NCBI RefSeq assembly: GCF_024206475.1
Contig: NZ_JAMBPR010000059.1
Location: 1 to 57,109 of the forward strand
Length of the DNA: 57,109 nucleotides
From: Paraburkholderia sp. CNPSo 3274
GTDB lineage: Bacteria; Pseudomonadota; Gammaproteobacteria; Burkholderiales; Burkholderiaceae
Direction: 5' to 3'
Shown here: positions 16,272 to 24,817 of the stretch, one piece after another
Position numbering within the stretch: position 1 is the first letter of the stretch
Layout: every line of letters starts with the position of its first letter
Translations under genes and position numbers: made by a program
The notes under the pieces: model-generated
The model's input: only the letters and a program-made list of their open reading frames with translations
Databases searched by the model: none
What the model was told of the DNA's origin: nothing

Positions 16272-17182
16272 GCTGCCTCCTTCGATTGGGTGTCCGTAGC
16301 ATCGACGAGCGTGCGCAGCGTACGGTAACCCTTTTGCGCATATTCGTAAGACGGTGCGATCACAGGGTCCTGCTCGGCTTCGACGACGAGCCAGCCGCGA
16401 TAGCCGTGATGCCTCAGCCGCGCGATGATCGCGGGGAAATCGACGGCGCCGTCGCCCGGCACGGTGAACGCGCCTGCGAGCACGGCGTCGAGAAAGCTCC
16501 AGTTGCGGTTGCGAGCGAGTTTCATGACGGCGGGGCGCACGTCCTTGCAGTGCACATGGCACACGCGCGCAATGTGCTTGTCGAGTTCGACGACGGGGTC
16601 GCCGCCCGCAAACGTCATATGGCCCGCGTCGAACAGCAGGCCGACGGCGTCGCTCGTGCGCGCCATGAGTTTGTCGACGTCGGCGGGCGTTTCGACATAA
16701 GCGCCCATGTGATGGTGGTACGCGAGCCGCACGCCGCGCGAGAGCGTATGGCGCGCGAACGCGTCCACGCGCGCGGCGTATTCGTCCCACTGCTTGTCGC
16801 TGAAAAAGCGCGGACGCTGATAGAGCGGACGCGGCGCGCCCTGGATCGAATCGGCGACCTCGCCGTAGACCATCACGGTTGCGCCGTTCTGCGCGAGCAG
16901 GTCCAGATGCTTCTCTACCGCGGCGATCTCTTCTTCCACGCTGCGCCGCGCGAGCATGCCCGAGTACCAGCCGGAGACGAGCGAAAGGTCGTATTGCGCG
17001 AGGAGCGCCTTGAGCGCCTGCGGCTCGCACGGAAACTTGTTGCCTAGCTCGAAGCCCTCATAGCCGATCTCGCGGCCCTCGGTCAGCGCCTGCGATAGCG
17101 GCGTCTCGCCGCCGAGCGAGGGCAGGTCGTCGTTCATCCACGACAGCGGGTTGATGCCGATGCGTACTTCAAATGCGCTCAT
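16268..17182 (-). CDS. iolE: 2-keto-myo-inositol dehydratase (IolE)
   Basis: A 304-residue TIM-barrel enzyme of the xylose-isomerase-like family that removes water from scyllo-inosose (2-keto-myo-inositol). It starts VRIGINPLSWMNDDLPSLGG, an IolE signature. Metal- and substrate-site segments follow: YEGFELGNKFP, RLAYHHHMG, GLLFDAGHMTFAGGDP, VCHVHCKDVR and GWLVVEAEQDP. It lies 24 bp after iolD and overlaps iolB by 4 bp. Confidence 0.95.
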   Translation of the reverse strand: MSAFEVRIGINPLSWMNDDLPSLGGETPLSQALTEGREIGYEGFELGNKFPCEPQALKALLAQYDLSLVSGWYSGMLARRSVEEEIAAVEKHLDLLAQNGATVMVYGEVADSIQGAPRPLYQRPRFFSDKQWDEYAARVDAFARHTLSRGVRLAYHHHMGAYVETPADVDKLMARTSDAVGLLFDAGHMTFAGGDPVVELDKHIARVCHVHCKDVRPAVMKLARNRNWSFLDAVLAGAFTVPGDGAVDFPAIIARLRHHGYRGWLVVEAEQDPVIAPSYEYAQKGYRTLRTLVDATDTQSKEAA

Positions 17183-17206
17183 GTGCGCTCCTCGATGTCT
17201 GTGTCG

Positions 17207-19207
17207 TCAGACGCGTGATGCGTTGCCGGGTTCGTCGTCGCTGGCGGGCGTGTCTTCGGTCGCTTGCGCGCGCGCGCCGCGCTGCGCGACATGTTCTTCA
17301 TAGCGTTCGCGCGCCTCGCGCACGCCAGCGCGCGTGGACACCTCGGGCACGGCGACTTCCCACCACCAGCCGCCTTCCTCGGTCGTGCGCGCGGGGTCGG
17401 TGTCGATGCAGACCACATAAGTGCGCGACGCAGCGCGTGCGCGTTGCAGCGCCGCTTCGAGTTCCGCGACATTCGCCACGTGTTCGGCCTGTGCGCCGAG
17501 CGAGCGCGCATGCGAGGCAAAGTCGATGCGCGGCGCGCCGAGCGGCCCTTGCGCGCAGTCGTCGAACAGGTTGTTGAACGGCGCGCCGCCGCAAGCTTGC
17601 TGCAACCGGTTGATACAGCCATAGCCGCGGTTGTCGAGCACGACGACGATGAGCTTCGCGCCCAGCATGACCGAGGTGGCGATCTCGCTGTTCATCATCA
17701 GATAGCTGCCGTCGCCCACCATGACGATGACCTCGCGATCGGGCCGCGCGAGCTTCGCGCCGAGACCGCCCGCGATCTCATAGCCCATGCACGAGTAGCC
17801 GTATTCGACGTGATAGGCGCCGGGCCGGCCCGCGCGCCAGAGCTTGTGCAGCTCGGCGGGCAACGTGCCAGCCGCGCAGACGACGATATCTTCGGTATAC
17901 GAACGACTCGACGAACGCTGGACAGCGCCGATCACATCGGCGTCGTAGGGCAGGCAGTTGCGTTCCTGCGGCGCGTGCGTGAGACGCTCGATGCTCGCGC
18001 GCCAGTCGTTGGCGAGGCCCTGGGCGCGGGCGGTCCAGTTCGCTTCGGCGCGCCAGTTGATCAGTTCGTCGTTGAGCGCGGCGAGCGCCTGGCGCGCGTC
18101 GGCCTGCACGGCGAGGCCGTCGTGCTTGAGTGCGTCGAAGCCGTTGGCGTTCACGCCGATCACATGCGCGTTCGCAAAAAGCGAGTTCGAGCCGGTCGTG
18201 AAGTCCTGCAAACGCGTGCCCACGGCGAGCACGCAGTCGGCGTCGCGCGCCAGTTCGTTGGCGGCGGGCGAGCCCGTCACGCCGAGCGCGCCGACGTTGA
18301 GCGGATCGTCCCACGCGAGCGAGCCTTTGCCCGCCTGCGTTTCGGCCACGGGAATGCCGCGCGAGGCCGCAAGCGTCTGCAAGGCCTGCGAGGCGCGCGA
18401 ATAGAGCACGCCGCCGCCCGCCACGATGAGCGGGCGTTTTGCGCGATGCAACTGCGTAAGCGCCGCGTCGATCTCGGTCTGAACAGGCGAGGGCGCGTGG
18501 AACGTCACGAGGCGCGGCGTGAAGAAGCTCGCGGGATAGTCCCACGCCATCGTCTGCACGTCCTGCGGCAGCGCGAGCGTGACCGGGCCGCAGAGCGCGG
18601 CGTCGGTGAGCACGCGCAGCGCGCGCGGCAGCGCCGTGAGCAACTGCGCGGGATGCACGATGCGGTCGAAGTAGCGCGACACGGGGCGCAGCGAGTCGTT
18701 CGCGGAGATGCCGCCGTCGTGCAGGTCCTCGATCTGTTGCAACACCGGATCGGGTTCGCGCGAAACGAAAATGTCGCCGGGCAACAGCAGCACCGGCAAG
18801 CGGTTCACGTGCGCAAGCGCGGCCGCCGTGACGAGATTCGTCGCGCCCGGGCCAATCGAGGTCGTCACCGCCATCATGCGGCGGCGAAAGTGCGCCTTGG
18901 CATAAGCGATCGCGCTGTGCGCCATGGCCTGCTCGTTGTGCGCGCGCAGCGTGGGCAGTTCGTGCCGATACTGATAGAGCGCTTCGCCGATGCCGGCCAC
19001 GTTGCCGTGACCGAAGATCGCGAACACGCCGCCGAATAGCGGCTCGGTGCGGCCCGAGCCGTCCTCGCTCGCCACGCGCTGCGCCCCGAGGTAGCGCACG
19101 AGCGCCTGCGCCGCCGTGAGCCGCACGGTGCTCGCGTGCGCGCCGGGCTTGGCGTTCTGCGCGCTTACCTGCGAGGCGTCATCGCCAGGAGCAATGCGTT
19201 GATTCAT
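17207..19207 (-). CDS. iolD: 3D-(3,5/4)-trihydroxycyclohexane-1,2-dione hydrolase (IolD)
   Basis: A 666-residue thiamine-diphosphate enzyme that opens the inositol-derived ring to give 5-deoxy-glucuronate. The N-terminal Pyr domain has the cofactor-activating Glu92 in AHNEQAMAH and GHGNVAGIGEALYQYR. The C-terminal PP domain has MVGDGSYLMMNSEIAT, the Mg-ThDP motif. The stop of iolC overlaps its start by 4 bp. The C-terminus carries a charged, acidic/basic tail (EHVAQRGARAQATEDTPASD) beyond the conserved fold. Step three of the pathway. Confidence 0.95.
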   Translation of the reverse strand: MNQRIAPGDDASQVSAQNAKPGAHASTVRLTAAQALVRYLGAQRVASEDGSGRTEPLFGGVFAIFGHGNVAGIGEALYQYRHELPTLRAHNEQAMAHSAIAYAKAHFRRRMMAVTTSIGPGATNLVTAAALAHVNRLPVLLLPGDIFVSREPDPVLQQIEDLHDGGISANDSLRPVSRYFDRIVHPAQLLTALPRALRVLTDAALCGPVTLALPQDVQTMAWDYPASFFTPRLVTFHAPSPVQTEIDAALTQLHRAKRPLIVAGGGVLYSRASQALQTLAASRGIPVAETQAGKGSLAWDDPLNVGALGVTGSPAANELARDADCVLAVGTRLQDFTTGSNSLFANAHVIGVNANGFDALKHDGLAVQADARQALAALNDELINWRAEANWTARAQGLANDWRASIERLTHAPQERNCLPYDADVIGAVQRSSSRSYTEDIVVCAAGTLPAELHKLWRAGRPGAYHVEYGYSCMGYEIAGGLGAKLARPDREVIVMVGDGSYLMMNSEIATSVMLGAKLIVVVLDNRGYGCINRLQQACGGAPFNNLFDDCAQGPLGAPRIDFASHARSLGAQAEHVANVAELEAALQRARAASRTYVVCIDTDPARTTEEGGWWWEVAVPEVSTRAGVREARERYEEHVAQRGARAQATEDTPASDDEPGNASRV

Positions 19208-21219
19208 GCCGCCTTCTCCTCATGGTTATCGTGCGCGCCTTGAGCGTCGGCGCGCGCGGCGCGCCAAGCGCCGATCAGCGTTTCGAAGGCGCGGCGCGCG
19301 CGGGCGATCACTTCGTCGTCGCCGATTTCGCCTGAGAGCCAGGCGAGGCTCGGCTCGTAGAAGATCGAGCGGCCCACCGTGAAGCCCCGGCACGTGTTCG
19401 AGGCGGCCGCCGCGCGGAAGCCTTCCACGAGCTGGTCGATAGGCGCGGAGAGCCCGAGCAGCACGACGCCGCGGCAATACGGGTCGCGCTCGGCGATCAG
19501 CGCGTCGATGTCGCGCCATTGCGCGGCGCCCGTCGGTTCGAGCTTCCACCACTCCGGATAGAGGCCGATGTTGTAGAGCCGCTTGAGCGCGCGATAGACC
19601 GTATCGGGCGCATTCGGCTTGCCGCCCAGCTTCGGCGGAATCACTTCGAGCAGCAACTCGTGGCCGCTCGCCTGGGTGGCGTCGTAAAGCGCGCGCAACT
19701 GCGCTTCCTGTTCGAGACGCTGCTCGATGGACTCGTCGGGATGGAACTGCACGAGGCACTTCACCGTGTGGTCGATGGGCCAGGTAGCGAGCGTCGTGCC
19801 GATCGAGCGGCCATGGTCGAACACGAGCGGCACGGAACCCGGTAACTCGACCGGGCGGCCGATCCACCAGCCGCGGCCGGTCGCGGCGTTGAGCGCATCC
19901 TGGCCGTAGCGGTCATCGATCAGGACGCCGATGCGTCCCTGCAAACCGAGCGTGCGCTCGGTCTGCGCCACAGCCTCGACGAAGAGATTCTTGAGATACG
20001 AAATGCGCGCTTCGCTTACGCCGGTTTGCTGGGCGAGATCGAAGAACTGGTTGCGATGGTCGAACGCGAAACCGAGCACTTCGTCATGCCGCTTGCGCGC
20101 GGGCGTGACGCGATGCAGGCGCGCGAGCGTCGCGTCGCGGTCGGGGCGGCGCATGCGCACGGGGTCGACGGCCGCTTCGCGCAGGAAGTAGTCGAGTTCC
20201 ACCGGCGTGGGCATGGCGGGCGCGCAACCATGCCGCGAGACGACGAGGGCGCCGCACGCGTTGGCCGAGCGTGCGCAATCTTCGAGCGAGGCGTCGCGCA
20301 GCCAGCCCGAAAGAAAGCCGGAGGCGAAAGCGTCGCCTGCGCCGAGCACGTTGAGCACTTCGACTTCCACGCCGCGCTGCATCGGCAAATCGTCCATCGA
20401 GGCGGGCACGGCGCCTTCCACGATCTGGCAGCCAAGCGGCCCGCGCTTGACGAGCAGCGTCGCGCCCGTGACTTCGCGCACGCGCTCGAGCGCATCGACG
20501 AGCGATTCCTTGCCGCCTGCAATGCGGAACTCCTCCTCGGTGCCGATCACGAGATCGAAATGCGGCAAGATGCGCTGCAAATGGGCGCTCACGCCTTCGC
20601 TCGCGACGAAGCGCGTCTCGCCGTCCGCCTTGCCCGTGAGGCCCCAGAGCACGGGACGGTAGTCGATGTCGAGCACGGTGCGCACGTCGTTGCGGCGCGC
20701 GTAGTCGAGCGCGGTGAGGCTCGTGCGGTTCACCTGCTCGGTCGAGAAGTGCGTGCCGGTAATGAGCAGCGCTTTCGACGAGGCGATGAAGGCTTCGTCG
20801 AAATCGCTCGAATCGACGGCCATGTCGGCGCAGTTCTCGCGGTAAAAAATGAGCGGGAACGTGTCGCGGTCTTTCAGGCCCAGCAGCACGAGCGCCGTGA
20901 GGCGTTCGTGGTCCACGCGCACATGGCTCGTGTCGCAGCCTTCCTTCGTGAGCGTTTCCAGGAGAAAGCGGCCCATGTGGTCGTCGCCCACGCGCGTGAG
21001 CATGGCCGATTTCAGACCAAGACGCGCGCAGCCGAAGGCGATGTTCGCGGACGAGCCGCCCAGATACTTCGCGAACGTGGAGACGTCTTCGAGCCGCGCG
21101 CCCACCTGTTGCGCGTAGAGATCGACGCCCAGGCGGCCGAGGCAGACAATGTCGCGGCTGCGCCCGGCGGCGAAGCGGCTTGGCGTTGAACGGGGCGGGG
21201 TTGAATGAGTCAGGGCCAT
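19204..21219 (-). CDS. iolC: IolC kinase fused to DUF2090 aldolase-like domain
   Basis: A 671-residue two-domain protein. Residues ~22-345 are a PfkB-family sugar kinase (FAKYLGGSSANIAFGCARLG; catalytic base Asp296 in VLGAGDAFASG) that phosphorylates 2-deoxy-5-keto-gluconate. Residues ~370-660 are a DUF2090 domain (ILIDDRYGQDALNAATGRG, WWKLEPTG), generally assigned to 5-dehydro-2-deoxy-phosphogluconate aldolase, the IolJ step. One polypeptide would thus phosphorylate and cleave the intermediate to DHAP and malonate semialdehyde. This fusion is common in proteobacteria. It starts 37 bp after the ABC ATPase gene. Confidence 0.93.
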   Translation of the reverse strand: MALTHSTPPRSTPSRFAAGRSRDIVCLGRLGVDLYAQQVGARLEDVSTFAKYLGGSSANIAFGCARLGLKSAMLTRVGDDHMGRFLLETLTKEGCDTSHVRVDHERLTALVLLGLKDRDTFPLIFYRENCADMAVDSSDFDEAFIASSKALLITGTHFSTEQVNRTSLTALDYARRNDVRTVLDIDYRPVLWGLTGKADGETRFVASEGVSAHLQRILPHFDLVIGTEEEFRIAGGKESLVDALERVREVTGATLLVKRGPLGCQIVEGAVPASMDDLPMQRGVEVEVLNVLGAGDAFASGFLSGWLRDASLEDCARSANACGALVVSRHGCAPAMPTPVELDYFLREAAVDPVRMRRPDRDATLARLHRVTPARKRHDEVLGFAFDHRNQFFDLAQQTGVSEARISYLKNLFVEAVAQTERTLGLQGRIGVLIDDRYGQDALNAATGRGWWIGRPVELPGSVPLVFDHGRSIGTTLATWPIDHTVKCLVQFHPDESIEQRLEQEAQLRALYDATQASGHELLLEVIPPKLGGKPNAPDTVYRALKRLYNIGLYPEWWKLEPTGAAQWRDIDALIAERDPYCRGVVLLGLSAPIDQLVEGFRAAAASNTCRGFTVGRSIFYEPSLAWLSGEIGDDEVIARARRAFETLIGAWRAARADAQGAHDNHEEKAA

Positions 21220-21256
21220 GTGTATTCCTGTTGAGTGCTGTGCCGTGCGCGCGTGA

Positions 21257-22066
21257 TCAGATAGTCGCGCCGTCGAGTTCGGCGATCATCTTCTGCATCT
21301 CCGCGCCGCCCGCCATCATGTCGAGCACTTCGTTCTTGCTGATCGTGTCCTTCGTGTAGGTGCCCAGCGACCGGCCGCGATTGAGCAGCGTGAACGAGTC
21401 GCCGATGGGGTAGGCGTGGTGCACGTTGTGGGTGATGAAGATCACCGAAATGCCCTTGGCGCGTGCCGCATGAATCAGCCTGAGCACGTTGAAGCTCTGC
21501 TTCACGCCAAGCGCGGCGGTCGGCTCGTCGAGAATCAGCACGCGTGCGCCGAAGTGAATGGCGCGTGCGATCGCGAGGCACTGTTTCTCGCCGCCCGACA
21601 TCGTGCCGATGGCCTGATGCGGGTCGCGCACGTTGATGCCCATTCCGGCGAGGCGATCCTTCGCAATCGTTGCGCTCGCATCGAGATCCATCACGTTGAT
21701 GAAGCCGAACAGCTTCTTTTGCGGTTCGCGGCCCATGAAGAAGTTGCGCGCGACCGAGAGCAGCGGCACGAGCGCGAGATCCTGATAGACGGTGGCGATG
21801 CCGAGATCGAGCGCGTCTTTCGGCGAATCGAACGTCACGGGCTTGCCGTCCACGAAATACTGGCCGGAGGTTGGCTGGTGCACGCCGGCGAGCGTCTTGA
21901 TGAGCGTGGACTTGCCCGCGCCGTTGTCGCCGAGCAGGCAGTGCACCTCGCCGCGCTTTAAGCGCAGCGTGACGCCGTTCAGTGCGATGACCTTGCCGAA
22001 GTACTTGCTGACATTCTCGAGCGCGAGAATCGTGTCGCCGTTTGCGGTGTTGGTGGTATCGGACAT
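21257..22066 (-). CDS. Sugar ABC transporter ATP-binding protein (inositol uptake)
   Basis: A single-domain ABC ATPase of 269 residues that powers sugar import at the inner membrane. Walker A GDNGAGKST is at 46-54, the signature is MSGGEKQ, and Walker B is VLILDEP. It is about half the length of the double-ATPase proteins of RbsA/MglA type, so it must dimerise. I chose the ATG at 22066, preceded by GGAGG, over the longer frame from 22129, which would run into the permease gene. It lies 13 bp after the permease and 37 bp before iolC, which points to myo-inositol as substrate. Confidence 0.92.
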   Translation of the reverse strand: MSDTTNTANGDTILALENVSKYFGKVIALNGVTLRLKRGEVHCLLGDNGAGKSTLIKTLAGVHQPTSGQYFVDGKPVTFDSPKDALDLGIATVYQDLALVPLLSVARNFFMGREPQKKLFGFINVMDLDASATIAKDRLAGMGINVRDPHQAIGTMSGGEKQCLAIARAIHFGARVLILDEPTAALGVKQSFNVLRLIHAARAKGISVIFITHNVHHAYPIGDSFTLLNRGRSLGTYTKDTISKNEVLDMMAGGAEMQKMIAELDGATI

Positions 22067-22079
22067 TTGAGCCTCCGGC

Positions 22080-23243
22080 TTACGATTGCGCGACGCGGCG
22101 GCGCACATAGTGATTGAAGAGCACGGCAATGAGCAGCATCACGCCGAGGAACACGCGGAACCAGTCCGAATCGATGTTCGTGTAAGTGATGCCGATCTGC
22201 ACGACGCCGAAGATAAGCGCGCCGAACGCCGCACCGATCACCGAGCCATAGCCGCCCGTGAGCAGCGTGCCGCCGATCACCGCGGCGATGATCGCTTCGA
22301 ACTCCTTCTGGAGACCACGGTCGGCAGCGGCCGAACCGATGTCGGACACTTGCAGCACGGCGAAGAGGCACGAGCAGAACGCGGTGAGCATGAACAGCGA
22401 GATCTTCACGCGCTTCACCGGCACGCCCACGTTCTTCGCGGCATTTGAGTCGCCACCCACGGCGAGTATCCAGTTGCCGTAGCGCGTCTTGGCGAGCACG
22501 AATGCGCCGACTGCCACGAGCGCGAACCACCAGAGAATCACCTTCGGCACGCCGGGCACGAGCGGCTGGCCGTTGTCGAGCATCTTGCCGATGCCGATAT
22601 GCGCGAGCGCCGCGAACAGGCCCTTGAACGCCGTGCCGTGAAAGAGCAGGTTGGTCACGAAGTCGGCTTTGGCCACGTCGCCCACGCCCGAGACGATCGT
22701 GCGGTCGGCGAACATGATCGAGAGCGCGAGGGTCAGGCCGCGCAGAATGAAGAGGAACGCGAGCGTGACGATGAACGATGGCAGCCGCGTGCGCATCACG
22801 AGGTAGCCGTTGAGCGCGCCGAGCGCGGTACAGCCCACGAACGCGAACAGAATGGAAAGCGCGATGGGCCAGTGGAAGTACATCGTGGGGATCGCCACCA
22901 TCATGCCGGCGAAGCCGATCATCGAGCCGATGGAGAGGTCGAACTCGCCGGCGATCATCAGCAGGCACGCGCCGACGCTCAGGATGCCAAGGTAGGCGGC
23001 GACCTGGGACCAGTTCATCACGCCGTCGAGATCGAACATGCCTGAGCCGCCCGCGCCGATCGCAAAGACGGCGAAGACCAGCACGGCGCCGGAAATCGCG
23101 GCGAATTCGGGGCGGCCGAGCAGATGGCCGAACCACGATTCGCGGCGCACGCGTTCGTCGCTGGCGCCTGGCTGCGGCGCGGGCGCGTCTTGCGCGCCGT
23201 CTTCCTGAGCGTGCGAGGGGAAGTGTTTGCCGGCTACACCCAT
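22080..23243 (-). CDS. Sugar ABC transporter permease (inositol uptake)
   Basis: A 387-residue integral membrane permease of the BPD_transp_2 (RbsC-like) family. A Gln/Pro/Asp-rich cytoplasmic N-terminus of about 45 residues precedes roughly 9-10 hydrophobic helices. The family motif MIAGEFDLSIGSMIG is present, as is AVIGGTLLTGGYGSVIGA. The start at 23243 follows AGGAGA. It forms a tight pair with the ATPase gene (13 bp apart) but is separated from the binding-protein gene by 237 bp. Confidence 0.93.
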   Translation of the reverse strand: MGVAGKHFPSHAQEDGAQDAPAPQPGASDERVRRESWFGHLLGRPEFAAISGAVLVFAVFAIGAGGSGMFDLDGVMNWSQVAAYLGILSVGACLLMIAGEFDLSIGSMIGFAGMMVAIPTMYFHWPIALSILFAFVGCTALGALNGYLVMRTRLPSFIVTLAFLFILRGLTLALSIMFADRTIVSGVGDVAKADFVTNLLFHGTAFKGLFAALAHIGIGKMLDNGQPLVPGVPKVILWWFALVAVGAFVLAKTRYGNWILAVGGDSNAAKNVGVPVKRVKISLFMLTAFCSCLFAVLQVSDIGSAAADRGLQKEFEAIIAAVIGGTLLTGGYGSVIGAAFGALIFGVVQIGITYTNIDSDWFRVFLGVMLLIAVLFNHYVRRRVAQS

Positions 23244-23448
23244 GATGTCTCCTGTATCGACCAGAGTTGGTGCTTTAGCGCCTTACGCTGGTCCTATGCA
23301 AGGCGATCGGCCGTGGCGGGCGCGTTCGCACCTGCATTGGCTCAAATGCCCGAGCGCGTTCCCCGCAAGCAACTGCCTTGCAGTAAAAGCAACACGGTGA
23401 ATGGCGCGCGGCGAGGCTGGCGAGAGGCGATGGGCATCGGAAGATGCT

Positions 23449-23468
23449 AGCCACCGCCGCGCGTGGCT
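23449..23468 (-). promoter_or_regulatory. Inverted repeat after the binding-protein gene
   Basis: AGCCAC-N8-GTGGCT lies 13 bp beyond the binding-protein stop, inside the 237-bp gap before the permease. It has no T tract. It could act as an mRNA-stabilising or attenuating hairpin that lets the binding protein be made in excess, as in many ABC operons. I see nothing else in 23244-23480. Confidence 0.4.
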
Positions 23469-23480
23469 GACGAAAAATGC

Positions 23481-24542
23481 TTAGCGGTACTGACCTGCGT
23501 ATTTCACGACCTTGTCGAGATTCTCCTTGGTGATGAAGCCCGGACCCGAGCGGATATTCTTCGGGCCGTACGAGGGCTGCAGGCCATAGGTTTCAAGGCG
23601 CTGCTTGAACTTCGGGTTCGCTTCGAGAATCTGGCGGATCTTCTGCGGGTCCGTGGTGTGCTCCTTCTTCACGATCGCGAGTACGGCCACAGGGATATAG
23701 CCCTGCAAGTACGGCTGCTGGTCGATTGCGAACTGGATGGTGCCCGCGCGGATCGCCTTGGCAATGTCATCCGAGAAGTCGAACGTGCAGAAGTAGATCT
23801 TGCCCGCGAGGCCCATCTGCTCGACCGCCTTGAGCGTGGCGGCCGCCGGCACGGGCCCAAGCGTGAGGATCGCGCCCGTGTTCGGATGGTTGCGCAGATA
23901 CGCGCTCACCTTCGACTGGATTTCCGTCGGGTCCTGGCCGGAGTCGATCGTCGAGGTTTTGTAGTCCACGCCGAGCGCATCGGCAAAGCCGCGGCAGCGT
24001 TCGAACGACACGGCGTTGGTCGCGAAGTGATTCACGCACAGGAACGACTTCACGCCCGCAGCCTTGGCCTTCTCGCCGGCTGCGTGGCCCGCCACATATT
24101 CAGGCTGACCCACGTGCATGATCGCGCCGAGCTTCGCGCTCTGTTCCTCGGTGCCCGAGTTGATCGTCACGAGCGGGATCTTCTTTTCCGTGACCTTGCC
24201 GATGGAGCTCTTGAGCACGTCGTAGTCGGCAATGGTGACGATCACGCCGTCGTAGTTGCGCGCGGCGGCCTGTTCGATCAGGCGCGACATGTCGGCGATG
24301 TCGCCATTAGGCGGATTGCGGTAGTCGGTCTCGACGTTCCAGTCTTCGTCGGCCTGCTTGATGGCGTTCTTGATCGTGTTCCACCATGAGTCGGAATCGG
24401 GCGCGTGGCTGATCAGCACGAAATGCGCGTCGGCGGCTTGTGCCGTTTGCGCGCTGAGCACGCTCGCACCGGTCAGCCCGGCTGCCAGCGCGAGCACTGC
24501 GGCCAACTTTCGGAGCATGGTCTTGCCCTTGCGTTGAGTCAT
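23481..24542 (-). CDS. Periplasmic sugar-binding protein (inositol uptake)
   Basis: A 353-residue binding protein of the Peripla_BP_4 (RbsB-like) family. A Sec signal peptide (basic MTQRKGKTMLRK, hydrophobic core, probable cleavage after AQTAQA) precedes the mature domain. It is the first gene of the leftward inositol unit and should deliver inositol to the permease/ATPase pair. I chose the ATG at 24542, preceded by AGGTGGAG, over 24518 and the longer frame. Specificity for inositol is inferred from context only; close relatives bind other sugars. Confidence 0.92.
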   Translation of the reverse strand: MTQRKGKTMLRKLAAVLALAAGLTGASVLSAQTAQAADAHFVLISHAPDSDSWWNTIKNAIKQADEDWNVETDYRNPPNGDIADMSRLIEQAAARNYDGVIVTIADYDVLKSSIGKVTEKKIPLVTINSGTEEQSAKLGAIMHVGQPEYVAGHAAGEKAKAAGVKSFLCVNHFATNAVSFERCRGFADALGVDYKTSTIDSGQDPTEIQSKVSAYLRNHPNTGAILTLGPVPAAATLKAVEQMGLAGKIYFCTFDFSDDIAKAIRAGTIQFAIDQQPYLQGYIPVAVLAIVKKEHTTDPQKIRQILEANPKFKQRLETYGLQPSYGPKNIRSGPGFITKENLDKVVKYAGQYR

Positions 24543-24646
24543 TGTCTCCACCTTTCTCGGTCTGTCGTTCGTTCTTGGGGTGATTGCCGCAGCCGCGCTT
24601 TTTACATGCCGCCTGTTACATGCACCAGCTGCCGCGCTCATCGACA

Positions 24647-24675
24647 AGAGTAGGACATCGCCTCGCGACTTGCAA
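24647..24675 (-). promoter_or_regulatory. Promoter of the leftward inositol operon
   Basis: On the - strand TTGCAA (24670-24675) and TACTCT (24647-24652) are exactly 17 bp apart, a good sigma-70 match. The -35 lies inside the inverted repeat at 24671-24691. The predicted leader before the binding-protein ATG is about 98 nt. Confidence 0.6.
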
Positions 24676-24691
24676 CGAAAATTTCATTGCA
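24671..24691. promoter_or_regulatory. Operator 1: 21-bp near-perfect inverted repeat
   Basis: TGCAACGAAA-A-TTTCATTGCA has 10-bp arms differing at one position. It overlaps the -35 hexamer of the leftward operon promoter. It is the likely site for the divergently encoded RpiR-type regulator, or for a second factor. Confidence 0.6.
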
Positions 24692-24697
24692 AATAAA

Positions 24698-24717
24698 AAT
24701 GGAAAATCTGTTCCATT
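24698..24717. promoter_or_regulatory. Operator 2: GGAA-N6-TTCC palindrome
   Basis: AATGGAA-N6-TTCCATT has 7-bp arms with no mismatch. It overlaps the -35 region of the rightward promoter. I recall a GGAA-N6-TTCC motif reported for RpiR-type IolR of rhizobia; that recollection needs checking against the literature. Confidence 0.65.
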
Positions 24718-24739
24718 CATGTGACACGCTGCCTATAAT
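24711..24739 (+). promoter_or_regulatory. Promoter of the rpiR-iolG unit
   Basis: A perfect TATAAT (24734-24739) lies 17 bp after TTCCAT (24711-24716), a weak -35 that is part of operator 2. Regulator binding there should block the promoter, giving autorepression. Confidence 0.55.
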
Positions 24740-24817
24740 CGGCTCCGTCGGCATGCCGTGGAATCGAGGCCTGGTAAGGCTTTGCGGCAGTGCGGCAACT
24801 AGCCAAGGAAAACAATC

